Assembly: GCA_036346375.1 (NCBI GenBank) | Contig: CM070511.1 | Location: 14,260,001 to 14,324,000 of the forward strand | Source of the DNA: Guadua angustifolia | Taxonomy: Eukaryota > Streptophyta > Magnoliopsida > Poales > Poaceae | Direction of reading: 5' to 3' | Length of the DNA: 64,000 bases | In this document: positions 46,389 to 56,140 of the stretch, piece after piece | Layout: each line of letters begins with the position of its first letter | Position numbering within the stretch: position 1 is the first letter of the stretch | Program-made: the position numbers and the translations under genes | The notes under the pieces: generated by a model | Seen by the model: the letters and a program-made list of their open reading frames with translations, nothing else | Databases searched by the model: none | What the model was told of the DNA's origin: nothing

Positions 46389-46995
46389 CTGAAGAACAAT
46401 AAAGTTTTATAGGAAAGGGAGAAATAGAGGAGACAAGTACACAAGATACTAATGCAGGGGAAAAGGTTTGACTTAGAAACTTAAGCAAATAATTACTAAC
46501 TTGGTATGGTTGCTTATCCAAGCCTAAAAGCACTGCAACGCATACTGCACACTCAGCAAACAAGGAAAACCAAATTATCCTAAACACACAATAATCTACC
46601 GTCTAAGAGGATAACACTTCTATCTTAGATGACGCGACTCTCACACATGAGTCTCAATCGATACTAAAACACCGGTTCTTCTAGCTTCGAATACTTCATC
46701 GATCCACTTTTCTTGAGTTCGACGATTCTCGCCTTCACGATCTTCAGGATTAGCAGCGACACCTTGTGCTTTCTCCTTAAGTGTGAATTAACGATAACTA
46801 TTTGGAACAACTTAAATAAGATCTTCATTTAAAACAACGGGAAAAGATAGAAATTTTCAGCAAGGAGAAAAGAATAGAATAGTAAGACAAGTCAAGAACT
46901 TATCATTCTTTTAAGTTAAAATTTTCTTTTAGAAAATAATTTTGAAGTTCCTAAAGAACGACCAATCTATCTAGGGTCAAGACCTACAGTCAGTA
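46389..46995 (-). other. Chromovirus 5' leader
   Basis: Untranslated leader between primer-binding site and gag. No gene is supported; a frame at 46288-46587 overlaps gag out of phase and is ignored. Confidence 0.6.
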
Positions 46996-47009
46996 TGGCT
47001 CTGATACTA
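46996..47009 (-). promoter_or_regulatory. Chromovirus primer-binding site
   Basis: Minus strand TAGTATCAGAGCCA, matching the initiator methionine tRNA 3' end (usual form TGGTATCAGAGC) except at one base. It lies five bases inside the 5' LTR edge, which fixes the LTR start near 47015. Confidence 0.85.
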
Positions 47010-47014
47010 CCTTC

Positions 47015-47617
47015 TATCGCGCCCGAAATTTGAATTCCGAACACTCAGTATGATACACCAGTCCAGGATCACGTTGGTGCTCACAGATACAATAGAGACG
47101 AATACCATTACACATACACAGCGGAAATAATAACAATAAGGTATTTATCTCAAATTAAATTGTTAAGACCTTAAGGTCAGCCATACAATATTAAGCCACG
47201 CAGGGCTAAGTTCAGAGTAAACAAATAACAACAGCGGAAATTAAACTTCGTAGAGCCCCAATTTGCCACAGGCAACTGACTGGGCTCGCTCCCTAGTTTG
47301 TCGGCTTTTCCTGGAACTCCTCCTCTATTGCAGGTGCAGCTTCTTCTTCAACTGAGGTTGTGATGTTTGCAAGGGGGGTGAGTACACACCGTACTCAACA
47401 AGTCATGCACAGAATGCAACCAAATATGCTACATGCCAGGCTTATTCCAATGGAATGGCTTAAAGGTTTATTTGCAATAAACAACATTTAACAAATAACA
47501 TAAGTAGATTCGAAAGCAGTAAAAACAAGTAGAATTAACAATAACTTTTCCAGAAATTAAGTAAAAGCATATCCACATCCTAATTCATACTTCCATCAAC
47601 TTCATCTTTTAACCCAA
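47015..47617 (-). repeat. Chromovirus 5' LTR, first part
   Basis: Matches 37466-38067 with few differences and begins TATCGCGCCCG on the plus strand, with TA where the other copy has TG. It stops at CCCAA where another element has inserted, and the homology resumes at 54482. Confidence 0.88.
47613..47617. repeat. Target-site duplication CCCAA, left copy
   Basis: CCCAA here and at 54482-54486 flank the element 47618-54481. In the uninterrupted LTR copy the sequence is single (TTTTAACCCAACCAC at about 38056). Confidence 0.92.
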
Positions 47618-48753
47618 TGATGAGGACATCTTCCCTATTGACACAACCACGCCAAGTGATTCTTCTCAAGCACAACAAGTTTTACAAGGACCTACTACTC
47701 GTGCTCGAGAATGTCTACTCAATTATCAGGTGAATTCGTTCCTAAGTTTTTATACAAATGATTCACAGAATCAAATGCTATTTAATTCTTGTGATGATCT
47801 TATTGTCCTTAGGAACCATAGAGAAGAACCTTCAAATGCCAAGCATAAAGCACCATCATCATATGCGCAAGTTGGACATGGAATCAGCAAATTCACGGGT
47901 TCGGCCTCCGCGACAGCATCAACTTCAAACGACCATAACTTTTGTTCCAGAAGGCTTCTAGAGGTCTATGAGTACAAGAACGAAAGCTCTGGTCGTCCTC
48001 TTTCAAACGGATCTGAGATCACCTCAAAATTCCCTTCGAGTCAGCAGAAAAACGCAAAATAATCCAGAACACTTTTTCAGTCTGAGTTCGAGTCCAATTC
48101 GAACTCAGAAACAGCACTGACTTTAAAGTGCCATAACTTTTGATTCCGGAGGAGTCTGGAGGCCCATGAGTACACGTTTGAAAGATATCGGAGTCTACTT
48201 TCCAAAGGATCCGGCCTTACCTCAAAATTCCTTCAGATGCGTCCGGAAACTGCCTAAAACCACACATTGCTTTTCCAGTCCGAGTCAAACTCGAGTCAAA
48301 GAAGACTTGGTGTTTTGGATTTGAGTTGTATTAGATTTCCTTTACTATGGAAGGCCCCCTCCTGTTCCTCTAGTATAAATAACCACCCAAACCCACATCT
48401 AGGACTTGGGTTTTGTTTATTTGATAGTTTAGCCATTGCTACTATTTTGAGTCTTCGGACGTGCTCAACGACCGCCTAAAGCTCCTTGTTTCAGAACCCC
48501 ACCTTATCAATCTTTCATTCATATTCGCAATTTCAGATTGCTTTACCATTGTTCTTGCTTGTTCTTCGTTGCATGCAGGAATCGAACTCGTGTTCAGGTT
48601 GATCGTGCTAACGGCAAGATCAATAACCCTCTGAGTTGGTTTAGCGATTGCTAAGGCGCATCGTCGTCAGACGTTGTAGTCGGATCGCCAAAGTCAATTC
48701 CTCCAAATCGGGTTATCGCTCTCATCGAAAGATCGGGACCCAAAGTCACATCA
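47618..48753 (+). repeat. 5' LTR of the non-autonomous gypsy
   Basis: 1,136 bp, matching the 3' LTR over its full length. The first 450 bases retain a coding sense (GPTTRARECLLNYQ, then VNSFLSFYTND), the C-terminal end of a gypsy polyprotein that overlaps the LTR. It contains two CCATAACTTTTG blocks (47932, 48130), a TATAAATAACC box at about 48375 and an end with GGGACCCAAAGTCACATCA. Differences from the 3' LTR include several one-base deletions. Confidence 0.93.
48374..48384 (+). promoter_or_regulatory. LTR TATA box
   Basis: TAGTATAAATAACC in both LTRs (also about 54094) lies about 370 bases before the LTR 3' end, a suitable position for the U3/R transcription start. Confidence 0.6.
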
Positions 48754-48755
48754 GG

Positions 48756-48768
48756 TGGTATCAGAGCT
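48756..48768 (+). promoter_or_regulatory. Primer-binding site, initiator tRNA-Met type
   Basis: TGGTATCAGAGCT, two bases after the LTR end, complementary to the 3' end of initiator tRNA-Met. Confidence 0.9.
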
Positions 48769-49505
48769 CCAAGTTGCTCGGTGAGAGATTCAGTACCCTA
48801 GATTAGTTTTTGTTTTCTGTCCAAAATTGAAAATCCTCCACAAAAAATTCAACCTTTATATTCAATCTGGTATTTTAGTGAGTTTTGTTAGGTTTTGATC
48901 CATTAGAGTCCTTGTTTTAGTTGCTGATCGTTTTTCCTTCGCGTAGCTTTTATTCCAATCTGTCCAGTTCTTTGTTTTGTTCATAACTTTTGCATACGAG
49001 CTCCGATTCAAGTGTTTTTGCACTTTCCTGAAACCTTCGGACAAGCTCCACAAAAACCTAGTTGGGCACAAAATCTAATTCTATCTAAAAGGTTGTTTAA
49101 TCTTTACATCAAATTCGGGAAGCAAGTTGCAATTGCAATCCAGATTGGTTCGGTATTTTTATCATAACTCTCACATCCGAACTCTGATTGAGAAGTTTTT
49201 ATACTTTCCTGAATCCTTGAAGAGTCCTCTACAAAAACGTTTTTGGGTGTCCTTCGTGATTCGGACTCCTTCAAACCGAATTTGACTCGGATTCGGATTT
49301 GGTCAGATCGGCTGAATTTTGTTGAATCTGTGCACCTTAGTGTTTTGGCCATAACTTCTACATATGAGCTCCAAATTGTGTGTTTGAATACTTGTTTTAA
49401 AGTTTAGAACAGTGCCATCATTTTGTTACATTGTGAGTAAGCTTGATTCGGTCATTCTCAAGCCTTAATTGCAGCAACAACCTTATTGCATAGTTCTGGC
49501 CGAAT
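48769..49505 (+). repeat. Leader with degenerate CATAACTT repeats
   Basis: Untranslated sequence with three diverged units of about 150-190 bp sharing CATAACT(T/C)...CATA(C/T)GAGCTCCGATT...TACTTTCCTGAA (around 48980, 49163, 49350). The same CCATAACTTTTG phrase occurs twice in the LTR, so LTR and leader share repeat ancestry. Confidence 0.55.
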
Positions 49506-49875
49506 TTGGGTTTTGTTTATTTGATAGTTTAGCCATTGCTACTATTTTGAGTCTTCCAGACGTGCTCAACAGCCGCCTAAGAAGCTCCTTGTTTCAGAAC
49601 CCCACCTTATCAATTTTTCATTCATATTCGCAATTTCAGATTGCTTTACCATTGTTCTTGCTTGTTCTTCGGTTGCATGCAGGAATCGAACCCCGTGTTC
49701 AGGTTGATCGTGCTAACGGCAAGATCAATAACCCTCTGGAGTTGGTTTAGCGATTGCTAAGGCGCATCGTCGTCGTACGTTGTAGTCGGATCGTCAAAGT
49801 CAATTCCTCCAAATCGAAGTTATCGCTCTCATCGAAAGATCGGGACCCAAAGTCACATCAGGTGGTATCAGAGCT
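49506..49875 (+). repeat. Internal copy of the LTR 3' end plus primer-binding site
   Basis: 49506-49860 repeats the last 355 bases of the LTR, from TTGGGTTTTGTTTATTTG to AAAGTCACATCA, and is followed at 49863-49875 by a second TGGTATCAGAGCT. In details such as CTTCCAGACGTGCTCAACAGCC it agrees with the 3' LTR rather than with the 5' LTR. The element thus has two LTR-end/primer-site modules in the same orientation. Confidence 0.92.
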
Positions 49876-50130
49876 TGATAGTACCACCTTGCTTGTGGAG
49901 GGGAGAGAATACCACCTTGAAAGGGAGAGCAACCCTCCCCCTATCAGGCTAGTCTTTTGGGGGCCACATGGGACTCTTATGGCCTGGCTATGGCAGCCAA
50001 GGTGTGTATTCTCTCGTTGGGCTAAGGCCCACGCCCTAGGCCGGGCTTAGGCGATCCGCCATGGGCGAGGCGAAACACGTCGCCATCTGGTGGGCGCGAA
50101 GGCACGCTATGCACCGGGAGGGATGCATCA
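49876..50130 (+). mobile_element. Possible small solo LTR or TRIM-like insert
   Basis: A GC-rich 255-bp block begins TGATAGTACCACC directly after the second primer site and ends GGGATGCATCA before AT-rich sequence. TG...CA ends and the abrupt composition change suggest an insert, but no target duplication was found, so it could also be native leader. Confidence 0.3.
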
Positions 50131-51000
50131 GTTGTTTGTTTCTTCAATTTGTGTTCTAGCTTTGTTCCTTTGAGTTGGTTGAGTCCAGTAGCATCTACAA
50201 CCATAAAAGTTCCAAAATATCAGTGTACATACCTTTGGGAACCAATTCATCCTTTGCTAATACTTTGATCCCAATTGAGACTAGCAATTTGAAATTGCTT
50301 GGGGCTGCTCCTTATGATACGTTGCACTATCATAACTCTTGTGATATCAAGTTAGGGACTCCAAAACTTTGCTCATACTAGTGTTGGCGAAAGTCACTAA
50401 AAAAGAGGAAAGAAAGAGCCAAAAGGCCAAAAAAAAGAGAGAAAAGAAAAGAGAATAGTGGCGGCAAAGACTACATTGATCAAAACCCTAATTTGTGTTT
50501 GTCATTTTCAGATTGTGCAATTGTATTAAGTAGTGAGCAATCTTGTGCCCTTTTACCTTTTTTCTCAAGCAATTTGCTAGCGTCTCTCCATAACTTATGC
50601 AACACGAGTTTTGGTGCTGAAATTATTCTTATTTTTGCTCATTCCATTGGTTGCATTAAGTTGCATTATCTTTATGTGTGTGTTGCCTTGAAATTCACTT
50701 ATATCTTTGAGATCGGCAACTAGGGCTTGTGAATTCTAGTTTGGATCATTACTTATCATTACAATAACTAGAATTATTAGATTGCATAGGAAATTAACAT
50801 AGCCTACCAAGCTCCACATATTCTACCTCGTGACGCTTGTTCGGTCCTTGGCAATCGCTTTATCCAAGCTTAAGGAGAATTTTGACATCGCTAATGGCCG
50901 CAACTCCTGCTGCACGGTAAGAACTTGTAAGAGCTTTGGTTAAAGTTTGAGAGTTGAGCGACTTTTTCGCACATCCTCGTAGTGATAGGAACATTATACT
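50131..51000 (+). other. Non-autonomous gypsy leader, no gene assigned
   Basis: AT-rich sequence with an A/G-rich run at 50395-50465. A short frame at 50175-50381 (SSSIYNHKSSKISVYIPLG) has no recognised domain. Confidence 0.4.
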
Positions 51001-51028
51001 TGTGATTTTGTTTCTCGTCTTTCCTAAC

Positions 51029-51990
51029 AATGGCAGGTTCTCAACATCGTGGCGCTTGGGCCAACAATATTCTAGGAGAAGCGATAGTTCACACTCGAGA
51101 TACAGAGAACGTCGAGCATAACTTCAACACCACGGAAGGTACAATCGCATAGCACATGTTCCATAAATAAGTTTACTGCTCCCAATTTTAGTGGTAAATA
51201 TGATCCCGAAGGTTATCTTACTTGGGAATTAGTCATCGAACAATCATTTGATAAACATGAAATTCTGAGCATGATAAGGTTAGGGTTGTTACAAATGGAT
51301 TCTCTGAATTTGCTGCTCTTTGGTGGAATGATTACATGAGTAAAAATCAGACATTCCTAGCACATGGAAAAAATTAAAGAAAATTATGAGAGCTACTTTT
51401 GTCCCTTCATATGTTGCTCGTCAATTACAAAATGAATTGCAACATCTAACACAAGGTAGCAAAACAAAGGATGAGTACTACCAAGAATTTCAGCATAGAT
51501 CTTTGCGCTACGAGTTAGAAGAGACCGAAAAGACTCAAGCGTGAATAACTTTTATTTTGGACTAGATTTAGACATTCAGATCATGATATCTAGTAAAGAA
51601 TTCAATTCTTTGTCATGTTTACTTAATCTTTCACGAGAAGCTGAAAGAAAGATACAGAGAAGACAATCAACTAAAATTCAAGCTCCCACAAAGTTAAATG
51701 CTACTCCTTTTGCATGCAATCGCACGAACCTGAATGAAAGCATACACACCGGGCATGTGGAAGAAATACAAGAAAATTCGAGAGAAGTAGAGGATAGCAC
51801 TTGTGAGGATGATTCTACTAACACAATCCAATCTATTTCGATTAGTTACTTTACGCTATTCCATGCGCTTATTCAGTTACTTCAAGAAGGGAAGCAACAA
51901 GCGGAATACCAAAGATTATCAATTGAAAGTTTTGATGTTCCTACTTGGAGGACGAGGCTAATGACCAGGGTACAGATCTGATTTTACAGC
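51029..51990 (+). pseudogene. Gag-like gene of the non-autonomous gypsy, decayed
   Basis: Pieces of a gypsy gag are readable in shifting frames: a start near ATGGCAGGTTCTCAACATCG (51029), F.GKYDPEGYLTWE (51190), NGFSEFAALWWNDY (51295), then RATFVPSYVARQLQNELQHL and TQGSKTKDEYYQEFQH (51395-51495), and RFFGGLNREI-like YFGLDLDIQIMIS (51553). Stops are frequent up to 51543. The open frame 51541-51981 continues with a basic stretch (SREAERKIQRRQSTKI). Order and spacing match Retrotrans_gag followed by a linker. No zinc knuckle remains. Confidence 0.65.
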
Positions 51991-52184
51991 AAGAAAAGGA
52001 TGAAATTTGTGAGTATATGCCTTCTCTACATAATTCTTGTGATCTACCACCTTGTGCCACAATTGTAGAACCATATGACGAATTGCATGCTTATAATTTT
52101 GATCATGTGGTGCTGATTACGCATGAGGAGGTGATAGCTACAATATCACCTACCACTGCTTTTGTGCTATATCATGTTGAATGA

Positions 52185-52897
52185 GCACATTAGTTTGACT
52201 TGTGCTATGGACAAGATTTCCAAATTTCATCTCTTAAGTCTTTGTCTAGCACCCTTGCCTATTGTTTTAAATTCAATTTATTTGGTGAATATGGCATAGA
52301 TGGCAAGTTTCTTGTTTACGAACATGCATAACTTGTGATAAACTTGCTGAATTGAAGCTTGCTATTTTGGGCAATTTTAGTTGTAAGCAACAACTTGTTT
52401 CCTTTGCGGCTCCATCAAATTTTCCTGATATGTGTGATACCCATAGCTTGCTGCCACATTGTTCGAATTTTAGTACATTAACTTGTTTTACAAGTAAGCA
52501 TGTAAATGTTGATGCGTGGAAGCCCATTAAAATTGTGTCACCGTTATTGGAATTGTTTGATATTGCTTACATACAATTTGATGATATGAATTATACATGC
52601 TTGATGCCGGACTTGTAGTTTTGCCCACAAAACATGTTATTGAACGCGCTCACAAAACATGAGTTTTCTTTATCGAAGTCGTGATGGATATGTGCTTTAC
52701 TTATATTTGCAAATCAAGTTGCAAACTAAATCATGTTAATTTTGATGCTATATGCTTCACTTATAACCACGAATCAACTTGTAGAATTGTGAGGAAAGGT
52801 TATTTGCTTAAATTTGATTTCTTCTTTTGTTGTTATGAAAATAGCTGCGCCATGAATCCAAAAGAACAATGAAATATGGGACATATACATATATGTT
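52185..52897 (+). other. Interior without recognised gene
   Basis: AT-rich sequence with overlapping short open frames on both strands. Cys-rich phrases such as CFTYICKSSCKLN and CRIVRKGYLLKFDFFFC occur at 52681-52850, but I recognise no family. Confidence 0.35.
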
Positions 52898-53428
52898 GTG
52901 TACACACTCTTCTTTTTGTTAGTTGTTTCTTTTCTAGCTTTCCCAAAACCGAGAATGGTTTTCCTTCGAGGAGGGGAGGAAGCGTCGAAGAGTGTTACCG
53001 ATCATCAAGCCATTATATGCTGGAAAGAAGTCTTGAGCTATATCGATAATTATCAGGTGAATCCTTTCAACATTTTTCTTGTATTTAAAATATATCAAGA
53101 GGCGGAGCTACTATTTTATTTAAATAAATGCAGGATCTATATGAGAATGTTCTGTGCTGAAGACGAGTTAAAGGGTGAGCTTGAGTCGAGGACGACTCAA
53201 ATTCAAGAAGGGGAGGATGATGAGGACATCACTACTATGGATATGTCCACACCAAGTTGGACCAACTCCATCACGTCAACCATAGCCCAAGAAGAGGAAG
53301 AGCTTGAGTCGAGGACAACTCAAATGGAAGAAGGGGAGGATGATGAGGACATCTTCCCTATTGACACAACCACGCCAAGTGATTCTTCTCAAGCACAACA
53401 AGTTTTACAAGGACCTACTACTGTGTAA
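52898..53428 (+). CDS. ORF running through the polypurine tract into the 3' LTR
   Basis: An open frame of 176 codons. The start may be fortuitous; the part from 52950 (PKPRMVFLRGGEEASKSV) to the end is repeat-like and acidic. Two copies of ELESRTTQ(I/M)(Q/E)EGEDDEDI lie at 53179-53230 and 53305-53355; the second spans the polypurine tract GAAGAAGGGGAGGA and the first LTR bases. In related gypsy elements the polyprotein ends with a GP.TRARAKK-type motif inside the LTR. Here the 3' LTR copy ends QGPTTV and stop, while the 5' LTR copy still has QGPTTRARE. It is best seen as the leftover C-terminus of a lost polyprotein. Confidence 0.5.
   Translation: MYTLFFLLVVSFLAFPKPRMVFLRGGEEASKSVTDHQAIICWKEVLSYIDNYQVNPFNIFLVFKIYQEAELLFYLNKCRIYMRMFCAEDELKGELESRTTQIQEGEDDEDITTMDMSTPSWTNSITSTIAQEEEELESRTTQMEEGEDDEDIFPIDTTTPSDSSQAQQVLQGPTTV
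53327..53340 (+). promoter_or_regulatory. Polypurine tract
   Basis: GGAAGAAGGGGAGGA directly precedes the 3' LTR (TGATGAGG at 53341). A near copy, AAGAAGGGGAGGATGATGAGG, lies at about 53204-53225, so the tract and the LTR start are duplicated upstream. Confidence 0.75.
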
Positions 53429-54481
53429 CGAGAATGTCTACTCAATTATCAGGTGAATTCGTTCCTAAGTTTTTATACAAATGATTCACAGAATCGAATG
53501 CTATTTAATTCTTGTGATGATCTTATTGTCCTTAGGAACCATGGAGAAGAACCTTCAAATGCCAAGCATAAAGCACCATCATCATATGCAAGTTGGACAT
53601 GGAATCAGCAAATTCGCGGGTTCGGCCTCCGCGACAGCATCAACTTCAAACGACCATAACTTTTGTTCCAGAAGGCTTCTAGAGGTCTATGAGTACAAGA
53701 ACGAAAGCCCTGGTCGTCCTCTTTCAAACGGATCTGAGATCACCTCAAAATTTCCTTCGAGTCAGCAGGAAAACGCAAAATAATCCAGAACACTTTTTCA
53801 GTCCGAGTTCGAGTCCAATTCGAACTCAGAAACAGCACTGACTTTAAAGTGCCATAACTTTTGATTCCGGAGGAGTCTGGAGGCCCATGAGTACACGTTT
53901 GAAAGATATCGGAGTTTACTTTCCAAAGGATCTGGCCTCACCTCAAAATTCCTTCAGATGCGTCCGGAAACTGCCTAAAACCACACATTGCTTTTCCAGT
54001 CCGAGTCAAACTCGAGTCAAAGAAGACTTGGTGTTTTGGATTTGAGTTGTATTAGATTTCCTTTACTATGGAAGGCCCCCTCCTGTTCCTCTAGTATAAA
54101 TAACCACCTAAACCCACATCTAGGACTTGGGTTTTGTTTATTTGATAGTTTAGCCATTGCTACTATTTTGAGTCTTCCAGACGTGCTCAACAGCCGCCTA
54201 AGAAGCTCCTTGTTTCAGAACCCCACCTTATCAATCTTTCATTCATATTCGCAATTTCAGATTGCTTTACCATTGTTCTTGCTTGTTCTTCGGTTGCATG
54301 CAGGAATCGAACCTCGTGTTCAGGTTGATCGTGCTAACGGCAAGATCAATAACCCTCTGGAGTTGGTTTAGCGATTGCTAAGGCGCATCGTCGTCGTACG
54401 TTGTAGTCGGATCGTCAAAGTCAATTCCTCCAAATCGAAGTTATCGCTCTCATCGAAAGATCGGGACCCAAAGTCACATCA
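53341..54481 (+). repeat. 3' LTR of the non-autonomous gypsy
   Basis: 1,141 bp from TGATGAGGACATC to AAGTCACATCA, followed by the duplication CCCAA. It closely matches 47618-48753. It lacks the CGTGCTCG found in the 5' copy (it reads CTGTGTAACG) but has a fuller 3' third. Confidence 0.93.
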
Positions 54482-55702
54482 CCCAACCACATTTTTAATA
54501 AAGTCTAACTCTTGACTGTAATCCTCGAGCGATGTCCAATACCGTGGACACGGTTATTCGAATAGTTTGTACACTCTGCAGAGGTTATACACTTTACCCA
54601 CAAGATACAGTCAAACACCTCAAAGGCGCGTAACCGTAACAAAGCCTTTCCAAAGATCCGTCTAAACTCGATCTTGCCGCTAAGGATTCAACATCAAGGA
54701 TACACCTCCACAACAGGCCCCCTCTTGCGCTGTGAGTTTTACTACCCGTACACCGGACTCACTCCACCACGACAAGATCAAGAATAGATTTCACAATTTA
54801 CTCAGTTAGGTCCGTCCCATTCCGGAACTTGTGGTTGTATGAATGACTCAGGTCAAAGGCTCGCAAGGTTAAATCCTTAATTGACCGAGGCAAGACTTCC
54901 CAAAAATTCATCATGTCAACATGCCAATAAAAACCTAATCCAAATGCGACCGCCCAAATGCCACATCTGGCCCACCACTGAACATCTTGCCACTTGCCCC
55001 AGTCTAAACCATTTTCCCACCCGGTTGGTTACCATGCACCACGTGCCATCATCCTTTTAATAACACATGCCACATTCTTTCAAAACATGTTCTATAATTC
55101 AATAGTCAATATTCGACTTTATTTTCAATACTGTGTCATTAGTTCGGGTAGCATGGCTAAGCAAACTAACACGTTCTAGTTACCCCAATCTGGCAACTAG
55201 TATAGACCAGTATGTAAAATCCAACCTAGGGTGACAAATGATTTAGTGACATACAAATATTATGGACAAGGTGACAATATCAAGTGGTAAATATCTAATC
55301 CCAAATTACTTGAAAGCATTATAATTAAATTAGCATGCATACTTTAAATCAACATAACTTTTAAAAACATAGGAGCAAAATGATCAAAGCATAACTTGCC
55401 TTCGTAAAGCAGCGAGTCTTGGTCTGGAGCTTGATCCTCGAAATCCGCGTCCTCACACAGCTCAACGTCTACGCGTAACAGATAAAGAACCAAATAAACA
55501 CGCAAAACAACGTGCAAACATACATTCGGAAAAATACGACAAATAAACTAATTCGTAGCTTCATAAAAACTTCTAGATAATTAGTTTAGCATTTTCTAAG
55601 ATTTATAAAATTTATTTCGACATTTTTGAACGTATAGTTTAAGAGTTACAAAATTCATAAGTTTGGACTTTCCTCGAATATTTTAATAGTATAAATTCAT
55701 TA
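54482..55702 (-). repeat. Chromovirus 5' LTR, second part, truncated
   Basis: Continues the match to 38062-39280 of the other LTR up to TATAAATTCATT, then diverges at about 55700. Small indels occur relative to the other copy (for example CTCGATCTTGCCGC versus CTCAAGATTGCCCGC). The remaining 2.6 kb of LTR are missing. Confidence 0.88.
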
Positions 55703-55974
55703 GTATGTTGAGTCCTTTGCACAGGACCTTCTTCTCTTTGTATCTTGCATGCACGGTCCCACCTGGCAGCGGTGGAGAGAGTACCCTGGTGTAGAATACA
55801 CCAATAGTAGCCCCTGGATCTGCCCCGGAGCGCGCCCTGAGAGATTTCGGAGATATTCCTTGACCAGGGCACGGTCCTGGACCGATCCTATTCCTATACA
55901 TGCAACCGTACAGATTCTCTCTGCAACCGCTGCAACTCTTCAGGTCTTGTCGTCCCGTGCCATTATGATCTTTT

Positions 55975-55993
55975 CACGAACCGTTGGTTCGTG
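55975..55993. promoter_or_regulatory. Perfect hairpin upstream of the gypsy B accessory gene
   Basis: CACGAACC-GTT-GGTTCGTG, an 8-bp perfect stem with a 3-base loop, about 55 bases upstream of a TATAAATAGG box (56034). It may be a bound palindrome in the promoter or LTR. Confidence 0.4.
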
Positions 55994-56033
55994 GGGGCGT
56001 GACTTCTTGCATCCTGAAGCCGTGCACAGCTTA

Positions 56034-56041
56034 TAAATAGG
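56034..56041 (+). promoter_or_regulatory. TATA box of the gypsy B accessory gene
   Basis: CTTATAAATAGGC lies about 105 bases before the ATG at 56141, in the same arrangement as TATA 25905 / ATG 25994 in gypsy A. Confidence 0.6.
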
Positions 56042-56140
56042 CATGTTCGCCCCAGCACGATCCGCACTCCTGTCGCTTTCGTCTTCTTTGCTTCCTTTGT
56101 CTTCTTCGCAGTCACGGCACCAAAGCAGTACCATAACCGC

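Larger units (their letters stand above)
47618..54481 (+). mobile_element. Non-autonomous Ty3/gypsy element without pol
   Basis: 6,864 bp, TG...CA ends (TGATGAGGAC ... AAGTCACATCA) and a perfect 5-bp duplication. LTRs are 47618-48753 and 53341-54481, with a primer-binding site at 48756-48768 and a polypurine tract ending at 53340. The interior (about 4.6 kb) has a decayed gag but no protease, RT, RNase H or integrase, so it must rely on a helper. It also contains a second copy of the LTR 3' end with its own primer-binding site (49506-49875). It inserted into the chromovirus 5' LTR, so it is younger than that element. Confidence 0.9.
37466..55702 (-). mobile_element. Chromodomain Ty3/gypsy element (Tekay/Del-like), 5' LTR interrupted and truncated
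   Basis: Minus-strand order: 5' LTR (55702-54482 and 47617-47015), primer-binding site (47009-46996), gag (46388-45204), protease, RT, RNase H, integrase with chromodomain (45200-41895), polypurine tract (41873-41860), 3' LTR (41859-37466). The 5' LTR is interrupted by another element at 47618-54481 and ends early at about 55702. Compared with the 4,394-bp 3' LTR, only about 1.8 kb of the 5' LTR remains. A chromodomain-like tail and very long LTRs suggest the Tekay/Del lineage. TAGTA at 37461-37465 may be its target duplication; the partner is deleted. Confidence 0.88.
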
